64,000 nt of DNA. It comes from Reticulitermes speratus (lineage: Eukaryota; Arthropoda; Insecta; Blattodea; Rhinotermitidae). Numbering within the stretch: position 1 is the first letter of the stretch; each line of letters opens with the position of its first letter. This document shows, piece after piece, positions 43,772 through 55,228 of this stretch. The DNA lies in contig JAJKFL010000004.1 of assembly GCA_021186555.1 (NCBI GenBank), positions 11,662,001 to 11,726,000 on the forward strand. The letters are read 5' to 3'. The position numbers and the translations under genes are program-made. The notes under the pieces are model-generated. The model ran no database searches, was not told where the DNA came from, and worked only from the letters and a program-made list of their open reading frames with translations.

Positions 43772-43998
43772 ATCTGAATTCGACGTTTCTCCTCAAGTGT
43801 TCTTGACCCGGGAACAGGTGCCAGATCACGAAATTTCTCTCGAGGTCTGCAGCGAGGAAAGCAGCAATAGGAACAGGACAAGGGTTTGTCCGCTGTGCAT
43901 GCACGAAGAATTGTACTTCAAAGCGATGCTTTTGCAGGAAAAAGGGAAGTCTTTGCAACTCAAAATACCATGGTAGCCTGCCTTGTAGCAATAAGTGA
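43772..43998 (+). pseudogene. Cysteine-rich C-terminal exon of Ginger-like transposase
   Basis: Preceded by a good acceptor (TTTCTTTCAG). It begins SEFDVSPQVFLTREQVPDHE, then needs a one-base shift near 43845 to enter GTGQGFVRCACTKNCTSKRC followed by FCRKKGSLCNSKYH and a stop. The CxC-rich end is typical of KRBA2-like proteins. Confidence 0.65.
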
Positions 43999-44180
43999 AA
44001 ACAGGTGTACTGTGCTTTGAATAATAAACTTTGTTTCGCAAATTACGGTTATCATTACTTTTCCCTACAGACAACTACTTTTACCTAATATCTAGTTTTA
44101 GCGGTCAGTGATTTCAGTTAAAACGGTTCTCAACCAGTCACTACGGGTATTAACTAAAGGATTTTTAGTGCATAGTAACA

Positions 44181-44258
44181 TTGTCGAAAGGGCTTTGTTG
44201 GAACTAGTGTTACCTAGTAAGATCGGGTTTTAACGAATTTCGGGTTCTAACTGTAACA
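44181..44258 (-). repeat. Right terminal inverted repeat of the Ginger-like element
   Basis: Complement begins TGTTACAGTTAGAACCC and continues ATTCGTTAAAACCCGAT, mirroring the left end. Confidence 0.85.
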
Positions 44259-45414
44259 TATATATCGGACTGCAGTAACTCAGTGTCCCTGACCGCGGAA
44301 GCTGTCAGGGGATGCCCCAGCCGGTGCTGGCGTTCTACGTGGTAAAGGTGCCGTGTTCGGCGACACGATAAAAGAGACATCTGTAGTTTTCTTAGGTGAA
44401 TATATCCATCAATATTGAAGCACCTGTAAGTCCACCCACCCAAAACAAGTCTTGTTTAGACATCTGATATCTTCGTTTTGACCATCAACATCCTTCCTTT
44501 TCAGCATCGTAGTGCGGCAAACAACAGTGAATTTGCCGAGGACCATTATGCCTTGTGTCACGTGACACAACACACAGCAACCTATTACTGGCACCTCTAG
44601 ACACGTGGGATTTGTTTTTTTTAAAGCGGCGTTGACGAATATCCAAATCGTCCAGGATGTTACGCCGTCTCGGTCCAGAAGACCTGAACCCTCTCCCCTG
44701 TAAACGAGTGTTTAGACTGGCCACACTGTAGTATTATAATCATAAACATTCAACAATATTCGCCTCTAAATTTAGCACAACGGAATATGTGGTCTGACTT
44801 CAAATTCTTGTGAGCTGACTGCGGAATATAACTTTTGCTGGTCCATACTTTCCGATAGGTGCCCTGGTGTTACCGGGGTCAGAGTGCGTGCATGAGTGTC
44901 ATTAGAAAGGGTGGGGGGGGGATGGTGGGGGCCGCAGACTCGAAGGGGCAGCAAAATGAATATTTTAAATGAAAAACAAAAATATTTTTAGCACTCTACA
45001 AAATTTCAATTACCCAGTCGAATACAAGAAAGTTAAATAAATAATTAGAATTTTTTAAAAAATAATTTCTGTTAGGGGCGGCCATTGTGATTACTCGCCC
45101 AGGGCGACAAAACCTGCTACGCCACTGTGTGAACGAAATGCCGCCCGGCAGTTAAGATGACCGCATTCACACTAACCATACGCCTACTGTATGGAAGGCG
45201 TGGTGGTGTTTGTTCCATATTCTTTTCATACCTTACACATCACGAAAATCTCTCAATCCGTCACTAAGTAACTCATAAACTTGCCTTTTCTTCTTTAGCA
45301 CGCTAAGAATAATGATACCGTTTATCTCCGTGACAAATGTTAATTTGCATGACAAACAGCTCATATATGAAGTATGTAGTTACACTTTACGAAAAGAAAA
45401 AAGTATTGCAGACG
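44259..45414. other. No gene seen
   Basis: No recognisable exon; G-rich run at 44909-44935. Confidence 0.45.
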
Positions 45415-45469
45415 TTAATTAGTTATTTCATTCCAACAAATGCACTACACTTTTTGTGTTTTCTGTCCC

Positions 45470-45503
45470 TACATATGTTTCGGCACTTCCTGTGCATCAT
45501 CAG
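45470..45503 (-). ncRNA. Hammerhead-like ribozyme core
   Basis: Minus strand: CTGATGA, T, stem II GCAC/GTGC with an AGGAA loop, C, GAAAC, then ATATGTA giving a short stem III and a GTA cleavage triplet. All invariant core residues are present. Confidence 0.68.
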
Positions 45504-45553
45504 GGTGTCGTCGAGAATTCACAATCCTCAATGCCTCCTCTCGACGAACACCG

Positions 45554-45589
45554 CTGATGATAGCACAGGGAAGTGCCGAAACATATGTA
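45554..45589 (+). ncRNA. Hammerhead-like ribozyme core
   Basis: CTGATGA, TA, stem II GCAC/GTGC with an AGGGAA loop, C, GAAAC, ATATGTA. It mirrors the 45470 core, with one additional base on each side of stem II or its loop. Confidence 0.6.
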
Positions 45590-45643
45590 GGGAAATAAAA
45601 CACTAAACAGTGTAGTGCATTTGTTGGAATGAAATAATTAATT

Positions 45644-46587
45644 ACTGAAATGCACGATATATATAATATACAGTACTATAGACGTATTCCGTATTTTCAC
45701 TTAGGTTATTCGAAGTACTTCAGTGGTATTTGCATTTGATATGACTCAGTCCCTTACAGCAGAAGTTAACAAAACCGCTACAGCAGCACCAAACTCATCA
45801 GCATCTTCTCGGTTACTTACCAAGACCACAGACTAAGCTCCGATCTCATACATACCTTGCGTGACGTACAAATGCTGTACAACAACGTGTTTATTCTTGT
45901 GTATTGCCTACAGTTACAAAATCAGTTCAAATTCATCACATTTCTGAAAGCTAGCAACAACAGCGCAACGCAGACTCCACAGCCAGTTGTAACATGTCCA
46001 GCACACAACACCCTCTTCCGTCCTGCTCTTGAATTAAAGTGACAAGTGAGATGAACAGTCGCGCATCATGGCAGTCGGTCCACAGTGCTCAAGGAGGAAA
46101 TACAGGCGGCATTGGCGGAGGGATACCAGTCAAGGACGACCTGTTGCCGGCCGACAATAAACCTACCCATTCCTGCACTGCTGGGCGTTATGTCGTTTTT
46201 ACAAACAAATTGCTACGAAACCGTCAAACCAATTTTCTTTATTTGCGTCTTTGTATGAAGTCGTCACACTGACAGTAACATTCAGGCATCATCGGCATGT
46301 TTTATCGCACCTTCCTACGAACATTTTATCTCCCTGACCGTTCGTTAACGAGGCTATCGGTAGCTCAGGCTACGTAATGCTGAATGGACTGGAAGGGTTG
46401 CTGCGAAGTGGTCGTGACATCAGGTCAAGCATTCCCGGCGTCTGCCTGGAGGAACGGAGGAGAACCATGACGGACCTCAGTCAGGATCGCCGATCTGCTG
46501 GTCGCCCAACCGCGATATTCGGTCAAGCAACTTACTGTACAAAAAAAAGTACATGATTCATGGCATTAATATTTACAATATATTTCT
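45644..46587. other. No gene seen
   Basis: No recognisable exon. Confidence 0.45.
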
Positions 46588-47062
46588 GGCGCGTCCGCAA
46601 AATTGCGAAAAACTACTGTTAGCTTTGTCATGTCTGTCTGTCCGTCCGTCCGCATGGAAAAACTCGGCTCCCACTGGACGGATTTTCATGAAATTTGATA
46701 TTTGAAGATTTTTCGAAAATCTGTCGAGAAAATTTAATTTTGATTAAAATCCGACATGAATAACGGGTACTTTACATAAAGACCTATGTACGTTTATGAT
46801 ATCTCGCAGAATTCTTCTTAGATTACGAAATGTTTCAGACGAACGTTTTAGAGAAAATCAAAACACACTTTTATGTTTAATAACTCCCCCTCCCACCCCC
46901 AAAAATCGTGTCGTTTATGAGATAAAGCTGTAAACTATAGTACAGCCACAGAGACAACACAGCGCATGCGCTTTGTATGCTGGATAACTAAGGCTACAGA
47001 CACAAAATTATAATATTTAATACCTGTTGTTTTTCCACGGCAACAACGGTTACCGAACGCGC
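46588..47062. mobile_element. MITE with GGCGCGTTC-type termini
   Basis: Starts GGCGCGTCCGCAAAATTGCG and has GTCATGTCTGTCTGTCCGTC, ATGAAATTTGATATTTGAAG and AATAACGGGTACTTTACATA. It ends GGTTACCGAACGCGCC, the imperfect complement of its start. Relatives at 60477, 60691 and 63365. Non-coding. Confidence 0.78.
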
Positions 47063-47874
47063 CTCACTGTTACGTTTTAAGTGGATTACCTGTCTACATA
47101 GTGGAAGGTGAAATAAATTCCGATTGTGAAGTGCTATCGGGCTGATAATAGATCAGTATATGCAACCAATGAACGTCCATAACAAATAAATGTGCAAACC
47201 GCAAATAACGAACCTTTCGTATCACGTTTACTGCAATAACGCTTTACCGTTGTCGATCGATGTGCATTACACCCGCATCTTGTATATTGTAAATAACTTT
47301 ACAAAAAGAAGACACCAAATAAAAGCACTTTCCTGTCCAATGCTCGCCGTATCCGAGACAGCGTCTGTTTTTTTCTTTTTGAAGATTCCCATGCCTTGCC
47401 CGTTTGTCCTTCTGATACAAGTAGTATTAAGATGAAGATGATTACGGAACAATGGTGGAGTGATACTACTAGCGCAAAAAAAAAAACTTTAACGTGAACT
47501 ATATGTAAAGACTCAGTTCCTACCGCGCAGTAAACACACTATGTATCAATAATGGCAACAGTACACAAAACACGACACAGAACACCTTGGGTATATAAAT
47601 GGATTCTGAAAGGGTTAAAAAGTACAATTATCAATACGATGCGCAAGACATTTAGCATGCAACTGCATCATCCATATGGGAATATGGAAATCCGGAAGAT
47701 CATATGAAAATACGCTTTCCAATGTTTGACACATCACATGTGTACAAAACAACATACTTCAAACATGAAACCTTGCAATAACTTATCGACTCTATCACAG
47801 CTATTTATTACTAACAGACTGATATACAGTCACTTGATAACTACATGTTTGGCTGCTGTGGGCCACCATCAGTT
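47063..47874. other. No gene; short SINE-D-like piece near 47440-47560
   Basis: ACAATGGTGGAGTGATACTA and CCGCGCAGTAAACACACT recall 1480-1500 and 2225-2265, with the array missing between them. Confidence 0.45.
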
Positions 47875-48253
47875 CAGGTGGGCACCCAGAATTTTTCGCT
47901 GGGGGGGGGTTGACCCTGAGGCTACATAAAATTTATGTTTCATTTTAATAATTATGTTATAGAAATCATGTAATAAATCTAACATAACACTGTCTGCAAC
48001 TGCATTTATATACATAAAACATAATTACATGTTACATGACTCAGTCACACTGTCCTATGTTCTTGCTTTTTTAAATTTATTAATTTATTTTTAAAAATTC
48101 TAATGTACAAGTCATCAGCCCATTTCAGTGGCTGATTTCAGCTGAAGGGTAAATCACCTAAAACTTTTGATACCATAATATCTAAAAATCTGTTTTTTAA
48201 ATTTCGGTTTTGGGGGGGGGGTTCGGGGCAGCCCCCCCTTGGGTGCGCCCCTG
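47875..48253. mobile_element. hAT-like MITE with 8-bp target duplication
   Basis: CAGGTGGGCACCCAGAATTT at the left, complement of the right end CAGGGGCGCACCCAAGGGGG. Flanked by CATCAGTT (47867-47874) and CATCAGCT (48254-48261), seven of eight identical, as expected for hAT. No transposase. Confidence 0.75.
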
Positions 48254-50178
48254 CATCAGCTTAATCAAGATGGGTACAGGACACATAGCCAATACTTTGC
48301 ATAGTTTGTGCATGCATAATAGTTCCTAGCATTACATTATATCTTGTGTTTCAGAGTATCGGCTTTCATCCAGATTTTGGGCATTTAATACCGTACAGAC
48401 AGTAGGTATTGTTTATAACATTACACACTCGTTCAGTGCAATTACCTTGAACACTGCTGGCACAGTACACAATTCACAACACAGAACAATATGACAAAAC
48501 AGAATGAATTTTTTTTAGCGTTGCTAGTGTTTGGAGTGCGCTAGTGTCCGTAAATGAGTTTATGAGATGCACTTGAACTTGTCATGGGGCATATTATGAA
48601 ACACGATCACGTAGTGTTGGCAGCGGCTTAAACTGCAGGTGGGGTGCTTAGTACTGGCGGGCGTTTTCCTGCATAGCTCTCGCTTTTCTTGCTACCCCCA
48701 TTACACATGTCTGCGGTTGAAACCTTGATGACTGAGTTATAGCTCACAGTGTGTTTCTTGTTAACCTGGATGCCCTGTCAATATGGAACCTTTGCAGAGT
48801 GTCCATGTGCCTGCCTTTTGGAACTTTCGCGACGACTTACACGACATCTTTGATGGTGAAAATGAGTGGCCTTACTGCATTAGGTGCTATGCTAATTTAG
48901 TGTCCTGCATTATTTTTAAAGGCGTGTAGGTGCTTGTTACATCTTGCGGCAAGTGACCTACTATGGATGCCAGCACGTTCTCCAAACAGTACTAACAGCA
49001 CCAAAAAAAAAAACCCTTGTTCTACTTTGTCACATTGTTGTGTGTTGTGTATTGTGTGCTGCGCAAGTTACTGGCACTGAACTCATGCGTAATATTATAA
49101 ACAGTAGCTGCTATGTGCTGATGACGGCTCACAGGAGCCGAAACACGTGGTGAACAACTGACTGTATATCAGTCTATTAATAATAAATCATCTGTGATAA
49201 AAGGATAAGTTATTACAATACTTCATAGTCATCGACACAGCAAGATGAAACAAGTAAAAGTAAAAACATACTTAATAATTAAAAAAATTATACTTAACAG
49301 AAAAGTTTGTTTCTGAATCACTGAAATAAATATACATTTAAATTCACTTCCATGCAAACACAGGCAATAGTCTATCTAGATGGCAGTCATGATTATAGCT
49401 TATTATTATACACAAAAAATCAGTTCATGAGAAAGAAAAATCTCTACATTAACTCAACACACATAACAATGATCTAATACTGACAATGGCACAGTAGCTC
49501 AAAGCATGAGCACTTACAATCATCTGATTTATGAAATCTTCACTATATTATATGTATTCTCCCATACTGCTTTTTATTCAGTATAAAATTGCCATTATTG
49601 TGGGGCTATAGTCCTTTGAAAAGAATTTAGATCATATTTATAAATCCTACAACATCATCTAGTTCTTGTATTTAATGCATATTCTGTGAAAGATGTGTCA
49701 CAATGACTCGGTCATTAATTGTTATAGGATGGACAATCATGATGCCATTCCAGGCACTGACTGGGATATTTTTCTGCACTGCCACATTCAGACTCACTCC
49801 AGGGGTCCTCCAGCATCCTATAAATTTGGCAGAGGAGAGGTTTCTGTCAGGGGATACAGCGGTCAAAGTTTGAAGCTGATCTCTTGCAACAATTTTGGAC
49901 CAAGGTTACCAATGCACACAGAAATGCCCGATGTTAAATGTTCACTAAAAGCTCCATAGCTATAAGATGTACTGCAAACCAGCCTCGTTGCTCAACTACT
50001 GGCTGGTGGTCTTACTATGTAATGCTACACATTTATGACTGTTGACAGGCTGACGGTGATTGTCTATGTGAGATGGCTTCTTAAGTTTATCACAACTGTA
50101 AATAATCAGACAATACGACACTGTGGCCACCTTTCTCTGGGTAACCGAATGTCTGCATGTTCTATGTGTGCATAAGTA
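48254..50178. other. No gene; hammerhead-like core at 49118
   Basis: Apart from the ribozyme-like core, no recognisable feature. GGAACTTTCGCGACGACTT near 48819 recalls AAACTTTCGCGGCGACATG near 3120 and may be another part of the same repeat family. Confidence 0.45.
49118..49149 (+). ncRNA. Hammerhead-like core, cleavage site probably lost
   Basis: CTGATGA, a strong stem II CGGCTC/GAGCCG, AAAC and then ACGTGG. The core is well kept, but the expected GTH triplet reads GTG, which is not a normal cleavage site. Confidence 0.5.
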
Positions 50179-50560
50179 GGACGTCCAGAAAGTGAAGATA
50201 CAAAAGCAATAAAATCTTTTAAAAATATTGATTAACAAAATTGAGTTAAAAAACTCTTTAACACATACCTTTAGCTATTTTTCAACATAATCACCACCTT
50301 TGTCAAGGCATTTGTTTAGCCTGGGTGCGAGTTTTTGTATCCTGATGCCATAGAACTCCACCGCCTGTGCAAGCAACCGCAGTGACTTCGTTTTCCACCT
50401 CTTTGTCTTCGTAAAACTTCTGGCCGGCCAGATGTTTCTTTAAATGCAAAAACAAATGGAAATCGCTGGGAGCGAGGTCTGGGCTGTGAGCGGGATGGTC
50501 TACGGTGATTTCCCTTCCCCTCCCACCCGTGTTGTATCTTTACTTTCTGGATAACCCTCC
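50179..50560 (-). mobile_element. mariner deletion derivative (C-terminal part kept)
   Basis: Terminal inverted repeats GGACGTCCAGAAAGTGAAGA and (complement) GGAGGGTTATCCAGAAAGTA + AAGATAC, flanked by TA. The minus strand retains the transposase C-terminus in a broken frame: LKKHLAGQKFYEDKEVEN and IRIQKLAPRLNKCLDKGGDY. The N-terminal DNA-binding part and most of the catalytic core are deleted. Confidence 0.82.
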
Positions 50561-51251
50561 TACATGGACATTATTTTATCTGACAACTTGCATCGATACT
50601 TCACTCATCCTATTTTGCATCACTGCTGTTTCAACTTGCCAACAGTCGAGGCTCACACCTTCTAGTTCAATGTATTGCAGTTAATACTAGGTTTTTACTC
50701 ACCGTACGTAAAGAAGATCCTGGAAATATTTTCCTAGAACTCAGACATGAACCACATCTAAAGACACGTTCATTGCACGGCAAGGTTTTGTACGTTAACC
50801 AAGCTGATGGAAGTGACTAGCAACAGCTGTCAAATAAAATAGTGCCTGTCTATAAAGCGATAGCAAGACTGTATTGTAGACAAAAGAACTATGGGATTGT
50901 ACACAATTGAACTATCAGATGGCCCTGGATGATAATATCGACAAAACCTGTAATCACTGGTGCCAGTTGAGTCAGTGTCAAACTTGGCACCAATGACAAC
51001 AGTTCACCATCACTCACAGACATTTACATGCACTCCTGCCTCCCTTGTCCTAACCAACCTCCTCTACACCCACTAAATCTAATCTATACCTCACTCGGTC
51101 TCCCACCACTGTTGTGACCCTGGCCTATGCAGAATCCTCACTGCAAATAACTAAAAATTTGTGTATTTCTCGTTCCCTCATACATTTTGCATGTCTTGCC
51201 TGTCCTATCCACCACGAGTTGATCACCCTTATAACACATGGTAAAGAGTAA
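50561..51251. other. No gene seen
   Basis: No recognisable exon. Confidence 0.45.
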
Positions 51252-51532
51252 AGGTAAAGGTAAAGTTCTCCCTAGAACAGGCCACGAAGGCCCAGAGGGG
51301 CAGTAGAGGTATAGCTCTACTCTTTCTTTAACCCTGGCACTAGATGGGTGGTGAACTCCACACCCTGGCCGCTTTACCCCCAGGAGACCCGGTACCCATT
51401 GTATAGCAGGCTGGGTGGGTCCCAGGGCCGGTCTGCACTGGCACTGAAAATCTCACCCCCACCGGGATTCGATCCACGGACCGTCCAGCCTGTAGCGAGT
51501 CGCTATACCGACTACGCTATCCCAGCCCACAC
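51252..51532 (-). mobile_element. SINE-A, minus strand
   Basis: Very well preserved: GGTAAAGGTAAAGTTCTCCC, AGTAGAGGTATAGCTCTACT, GGGATTCGATCCACGGACCG and CGAGTCGCTATACCGACTAC on the plus strand. Confidence 0.88.
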
Positions 51533-51689
51533 ATGGTAAAGAGTATCAATTATAATATCCTTCTTACAATTTCATGATATAAAGCAGAAAGATTGTATAA
51601 AGCCAGTGATCCAGTATTGTCTCTTTACAGAAATGTGTTAAATATAAATTATTTTTTGTCACTATAGTGCTGCTGATGGGATATGATGC

Positions 51690-51795
51690 TGTGCCTCTGG
51701 ATTAGTGTTCCCTGACATTTTGAAGAAATGTAGTGCTTTTGAAATGTCAGGAAACACTAACCCACTGGCACAGTTTCGTATGTCAGGCGACCTGA
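51690..51795. repeat. Imperfect fold-back, hammerhead-family relative
   Basis: TTAGTGTTCCCTGACATTT is mirrored by GAAATGTCAGGAAACACTAA, followed by CCCACTGGCACAGTTTCGTA, similar to the tail after 53760. No core survives. Confidence 0.5.
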
Positions 51796-52001
51796 ATTAT
51801 CAAAAGCAATATGGCTACAGTTAAGAACTGAAGCACCATACACTTATCCCCTGACTTAACATGATTTCATCTCACACAAGTTTTTCCTTAACACTATTTC
51901 ATGCTAATTTGTTTTTAGTGGAGACAACATATGACAAAAAAAAATATTTCTAAATCAAGAAGTAACGGTTTGCGATGGATAAAATGACATTATTAAAGCT
52001 A

Positions 52002-52184
52002 CAGTTGAACTCCATTATGACGTCATGGAAGGGGCCTGAATATTTTGTGTTGTTACAAACAAGTGTTATAACCGAGGAATATAACGTTATGGTTAACAGT
52101 AAAGAATTAACTGGTACCACAGAATATCTGACACTACAGACGTGGTGTCGCATAAACCGATGTCGTTATAACCGGGTTCGACTG
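52002..52184. mobile_element. pogo-like MITE (183 bp)
   Basis: CAGTTGAACTCCATTATGAC to GTCGTTATAACCGGGTTCGA then CTG, TA at each end; same family as 6611-6795. Confidence 0.85.
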
Positions 52185-52624
52185 TACTTGAATTATGTAT
52201 TTTTTAACCAAACGCTCAAGGGCAATGAAACCAAATGTGTAACACAGATCTTGATTTATAGCACCACTCTTAGGAATGCAGTTTTGTACAGTAGTCAAAA
52301 ATGTATAGAAAATCCTAACCAGTATGCACCTAATATAATGACTGTGTCACTATTATTACAAAAAAGAGTGACAAGTTTTCTCAGTCTCTATTATTTATGA
52401 AATTAAAAGTTTAATATCACACTTAAATCCTGTTCCACTAAGATGTACACCAGGTATACATGTAAACACAATTATATTTTACACCTCATCACATCTTTAG
52501 TCTAGAATTTTCAATATCTTTGATCATGATCGCTGTTCGATGTATTTTTTCAGTGCGTTAAGATGCTGATAGGGTCTCAGATTATACGGCATCAAAGGTA
52601 GGATGATTCATAAACGATTAACTG

Positions 52625-52745
52625 GAGAGGATTTGGAAGGAAGGGGCCATGGCCTAATCAAGATATTATCCTGACATTTACTTGGAGGGACTGAGGAAAA
52701 CCATAAATACATCATTCAGGACAGCTGATGACCCAGCCAAAAGGT
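52625..52745 (+). mobile_element. Arthropod SINE-like repeat fragment
   Basis: AGGATTTGGAAGGAAGGGGC, CATGGCCTAATCAAGATATT, GAGGAAAACCATAAATACAT and CAGGACAGCTGATGACC match a repeat style I recognise from many arthropod genomes. A more decayed copy is at 54185. Confidence 0.5.
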
Positions 52746-53656
52746 GCAAACTATACTTTTTCCAGATACCAGTACAGAGCATGACTACACCAGCCTATTT
52801 GGGCTTTGATATTAACAAGATACAAAGCATCGTTCAAATTGGAAACTTCTACAGCAGAATTCCTTTAATGCGGCACACACAGGACTGGACAGGTACCAGA
52901 TTATCAAAAGTTCCGGTTTATCAAACAGCACCTATACTAACCTAAGTTCTTACAGGCAATTTTTTGTTACTGGTCCTATACTTGGGCTATACAACTAATC
53001 AGAGGAGTATTCCATTTGTTTGTCTCCTTCAGATGCTGGTTCAGGGTCATCAGGGACCTTTCCTATTTTTTTCTGGAGTCTCTTCAGTTTCTACCAGGTA
53101 TGCTGAAGGACCAGCAGACTGTGGATCAGGAGTCTTTATAGCTGAGGAAGTAGATGAAGTAGGAGAAAAGGGGCTATGAAATACCAAACCAGTCAATGTA
53201 CAGACACTCGTGAAGGCCTTTTTTTAACATCTGGAACTATATCCCTCAACTTCTAAAGTATCAGGATTTCTGGAGTATCAGCTTCTGGATTAAAGGAATT
53301 CTAGTGTAACAAGTAAAATGGCAAGGAAAAATCTTTCATAAATCTTTAATTCAGTGCGACTGTTATCAACCAGAATGCTTGTATTTTTATCCATATCAAC
53401 TGGAATGCCATTATGGTCCAATTTGAGCACCGACACAAAGGCAGTAATGTTTACATTGTAAATAAAAACAGAGAACAAATTTCCTCACTATTATTTGTAT
53501 ATGTGTCAGACAGGATGCCAGTCCCTGTGAAACCTGTTGCTGTTCTGAAGAGTTTGTGAATCGGAAGCATTGAGATTCATTAAGTTTTGAATAATATTTA
53601 CCTGGTATTTAAAGATTCAGTTCTTCTGGAATGCGACACTGTGTTGCTGGTTGAGT
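52746..53656. other. No gene seen
   Basis: No recognisable exon. Confidence 0.4.
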
Positions 53657-53800
53657 AGTTCCTGATGATTTGAAGGATTTTAGCGCCTTCACCTTCAGGC
53701 TCAAGAAGTCCTTCTTACACTGCTTGTGCCTGAAGATAATCCTTTAAAACATCAGGAACTACACACCCAATGACACAGCGTCACATCCCAGAAGACTTGA
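53657..53800. repeat. Hammerhead-family fold-back with tail, degenerate
   Basis: AGTTCCTGATGATTTGAAGG is mirrored by CCTTTAAAACATCAGGAACT. The plus arm holds CTGAAGA (53730-53736) and AAAAC (53746-53750), a broken core, followed by GACACAGCGTCACATCCCAG + AAGAC, the tail. Confidence 0.55.
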
Positions 53801-53955
53801 ATGTTCAGCAACACCGCTGTGAGAACCTCAAATCTGGCAAGTTGTTACATTTTCTGTTTGCTTTTTACATGCATACCTTTAAATAGTGCAATCAAATTTT
53901 TACTATAACTGTTACTCTTCATACACATCACAGACATTTCATAGGCATTCCGGTC

Positions 53956-54035
53956 CTGAAGATGAAGCAAATATAATACTTTGAAACATCTGGAACAATC
54001 TGCTCAGTGACAAAGCGTTGCAAGCCAGAAGACTC
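53956..54035 (+). repeat. Hammerhead-like core with tail
   Basis: CTGAAGA, a weak AAG/CTT stem II, GAAAC (53983-53987), then ATCTGGAAC, and GACAAAGCGTTGCAAGCCAG + AAGAC as tail. The cleavage triplet is unclear. Confidence 0.45.
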
Positions 54036-54184
54036 GTCTTGAGTAGCACCGCTGCGACAGCCTCAGATCCGTTACTTAGTACATGTTAGTTTTGTTGTGG
54101 TTCCTTTCAGTCGCTCTCATTTTTAACCTTGGTGCAATTATTTGGATTGTATAATGTTACATGACAGGATGATTAGTAAGAAAG

Positions 54185-54320
54185 AAACTGGAAAAGGCAA
54201 GGAAGGAAACCGTGGTAGTCTAATATAAGGTACCATTCTGACATCTGCCTGGAGGGCCTACACCAGTCTCCAGGCCAGTATTTGATCTTGGAATCTCCTG
54301 CATATAAAGTTGGAGCAATA
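54185..54320 (+). mobile_element. Decayed arthropod SINE-like repeat
   Basis: AGGCAAGGAAGGAAACCGTG, TAATATAAGGTACCATTCTG and TCTGCCTGGAGGG; older relative of 52625. Confidence 0.4.
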
Positions 54321-54442
54321 ACCACTCAAACATAGTATCTGGGCAATCAATCCCTTCTTAAAATTGCCATGACCACTTAAAATCCCAACCATGTTTGTAC
54401 TCCTCTGTCACTGTCATTTTGACCACAGCACAAAATGAAACA

Positions 54443-55228
54443 CTACACAAGACTGTGTATCTTCATGTGTCGTTTCACATGACTGCGCTCGGAGAAACTC
54501 TTGCTACAAAGCTGACATTGGTGGGGTTTCTCTCCGGTGTGAATGTTCATGTGGATTTTTAATGTTTTACGATATGCAAAGCTCTTGCCACACAACAGGC
54601 AGGGAAATGGTCGTTCCCCAGAATGTACTTTTAGGTGTTCCTTGAGAGTGGAGCGTTGTGTAAACCGTTTAGAGCACTGAGTACACTGAAATGGACGTTC
54701 ACGTGAGTGAATGTTAAGGTGGTCCTTGAGGTTACCCCGAAGAGCAAAGCATTTTCCACACACCTGACAAGCATGTGGTTTCTCGCCTGTATGAAGCATC
54801 TCATGAATCTTCAAATTGCCTTTCTGAGCAAAACTCTTCCCACATTCCTGGCATAAAAAACGTTTTTTACCTGAATGAACATTCTCGTGTTCCCGAAGAG
54901 CACTACGAACTGAGAAGCGTTTGGCACAAAGTGTACATGCAAAAGGACGCTCACCAGAATGTGTGCGTTTGTGGCGAGCTAAATTTGAAGATGAGGGAAA
55001 GCTTTTCCCACAGCTGTCACAAATGTAAGGTCGTTCACACCCGAATGAATGCGTTTATGAATCTGAAGGTCTCCAGCCTGAGTGAACACCTTCTGGCACA
55101 CATCACACTGGTGAATGCGATTTCCTGACCGTTTCCTCTTGGCAGTGCTTCTCTTTGTCTGTCGCCTCACCTCCTCTCCTGGACCTGAGCCATCACCCTC
55201 TTCTGTTGAAGAATTTGCTGACTGCAGC
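54443..55228 (-). CDS. Exon 4: eight C2H2 fingers, 2-nt frameshift
   Basis: Acceptor TATTGTCAG at 55237-55229; the leading G completes a serine codon from exon 3. Basic stretch (RRQTKRSTAKRKRS), then finger 1 (HQCDVCQKVFTQAGDLQIHK), linker and frame break at about 55043. Fingers 2 to 8 are clean: YICDSCGKSF, FACTLCAKRF, FLCQECGKSF, HACQVCGKCF, FQCTQCSKRF, FPCLLCGKSF and HQCQLCSKSF, each with the paired histidines, joined by H(S/T)GE(R/K)P-type linkers. The exon ends HMKIHSLV and stop. At the break GGTGTGAACGACC stands where GGTGAACGACC would give an ordinary linker. Confidence 0.9.

Larger units (their letters stand above)
40347..44258 (+). mobile_element. Ginger-like DNA transposon
   Basis: Bounded by terminal inverted repeats of roughly 75-80 bp: TGTTACAGTTAGAACCC at the left and its complement at the right. 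The TGTNA start is the known signature of Ginger transposons, which carry a retrovirus-type DDE integrase. The target duplication is unclear because both flanks are AT-rich (ATTA versus TATA). The interior encodes a KRBA2-type integrase protein in broken frames, and a 1.65-kb minisatellite splits its N-terminal part. Without the array the element would be about 2.3 kb. Confidence 0.8.
45415..45643. repeat. Fold-back with two facing hammerhead cores
   Basis: Arms TTATTTCATTCCAACAAATG + CACTACAC and GTGTAGTGCATTTGTTGGAA + TGAAATAA. Both arms contain a complete hammerhead-like core (45470-45503 minus; 45554-45589 plus) separated by about 50 bp. The loop strand reads GTCGTCGAGAATTC...CTCGACGAACACC, itself partly self-complementary. 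Confidence 0.88.

Noticed and set aside
52964..53179. 71-residue frame with an acidic end
   Set aside because: No family resemblance and no splice context; composition alone is not evidence.
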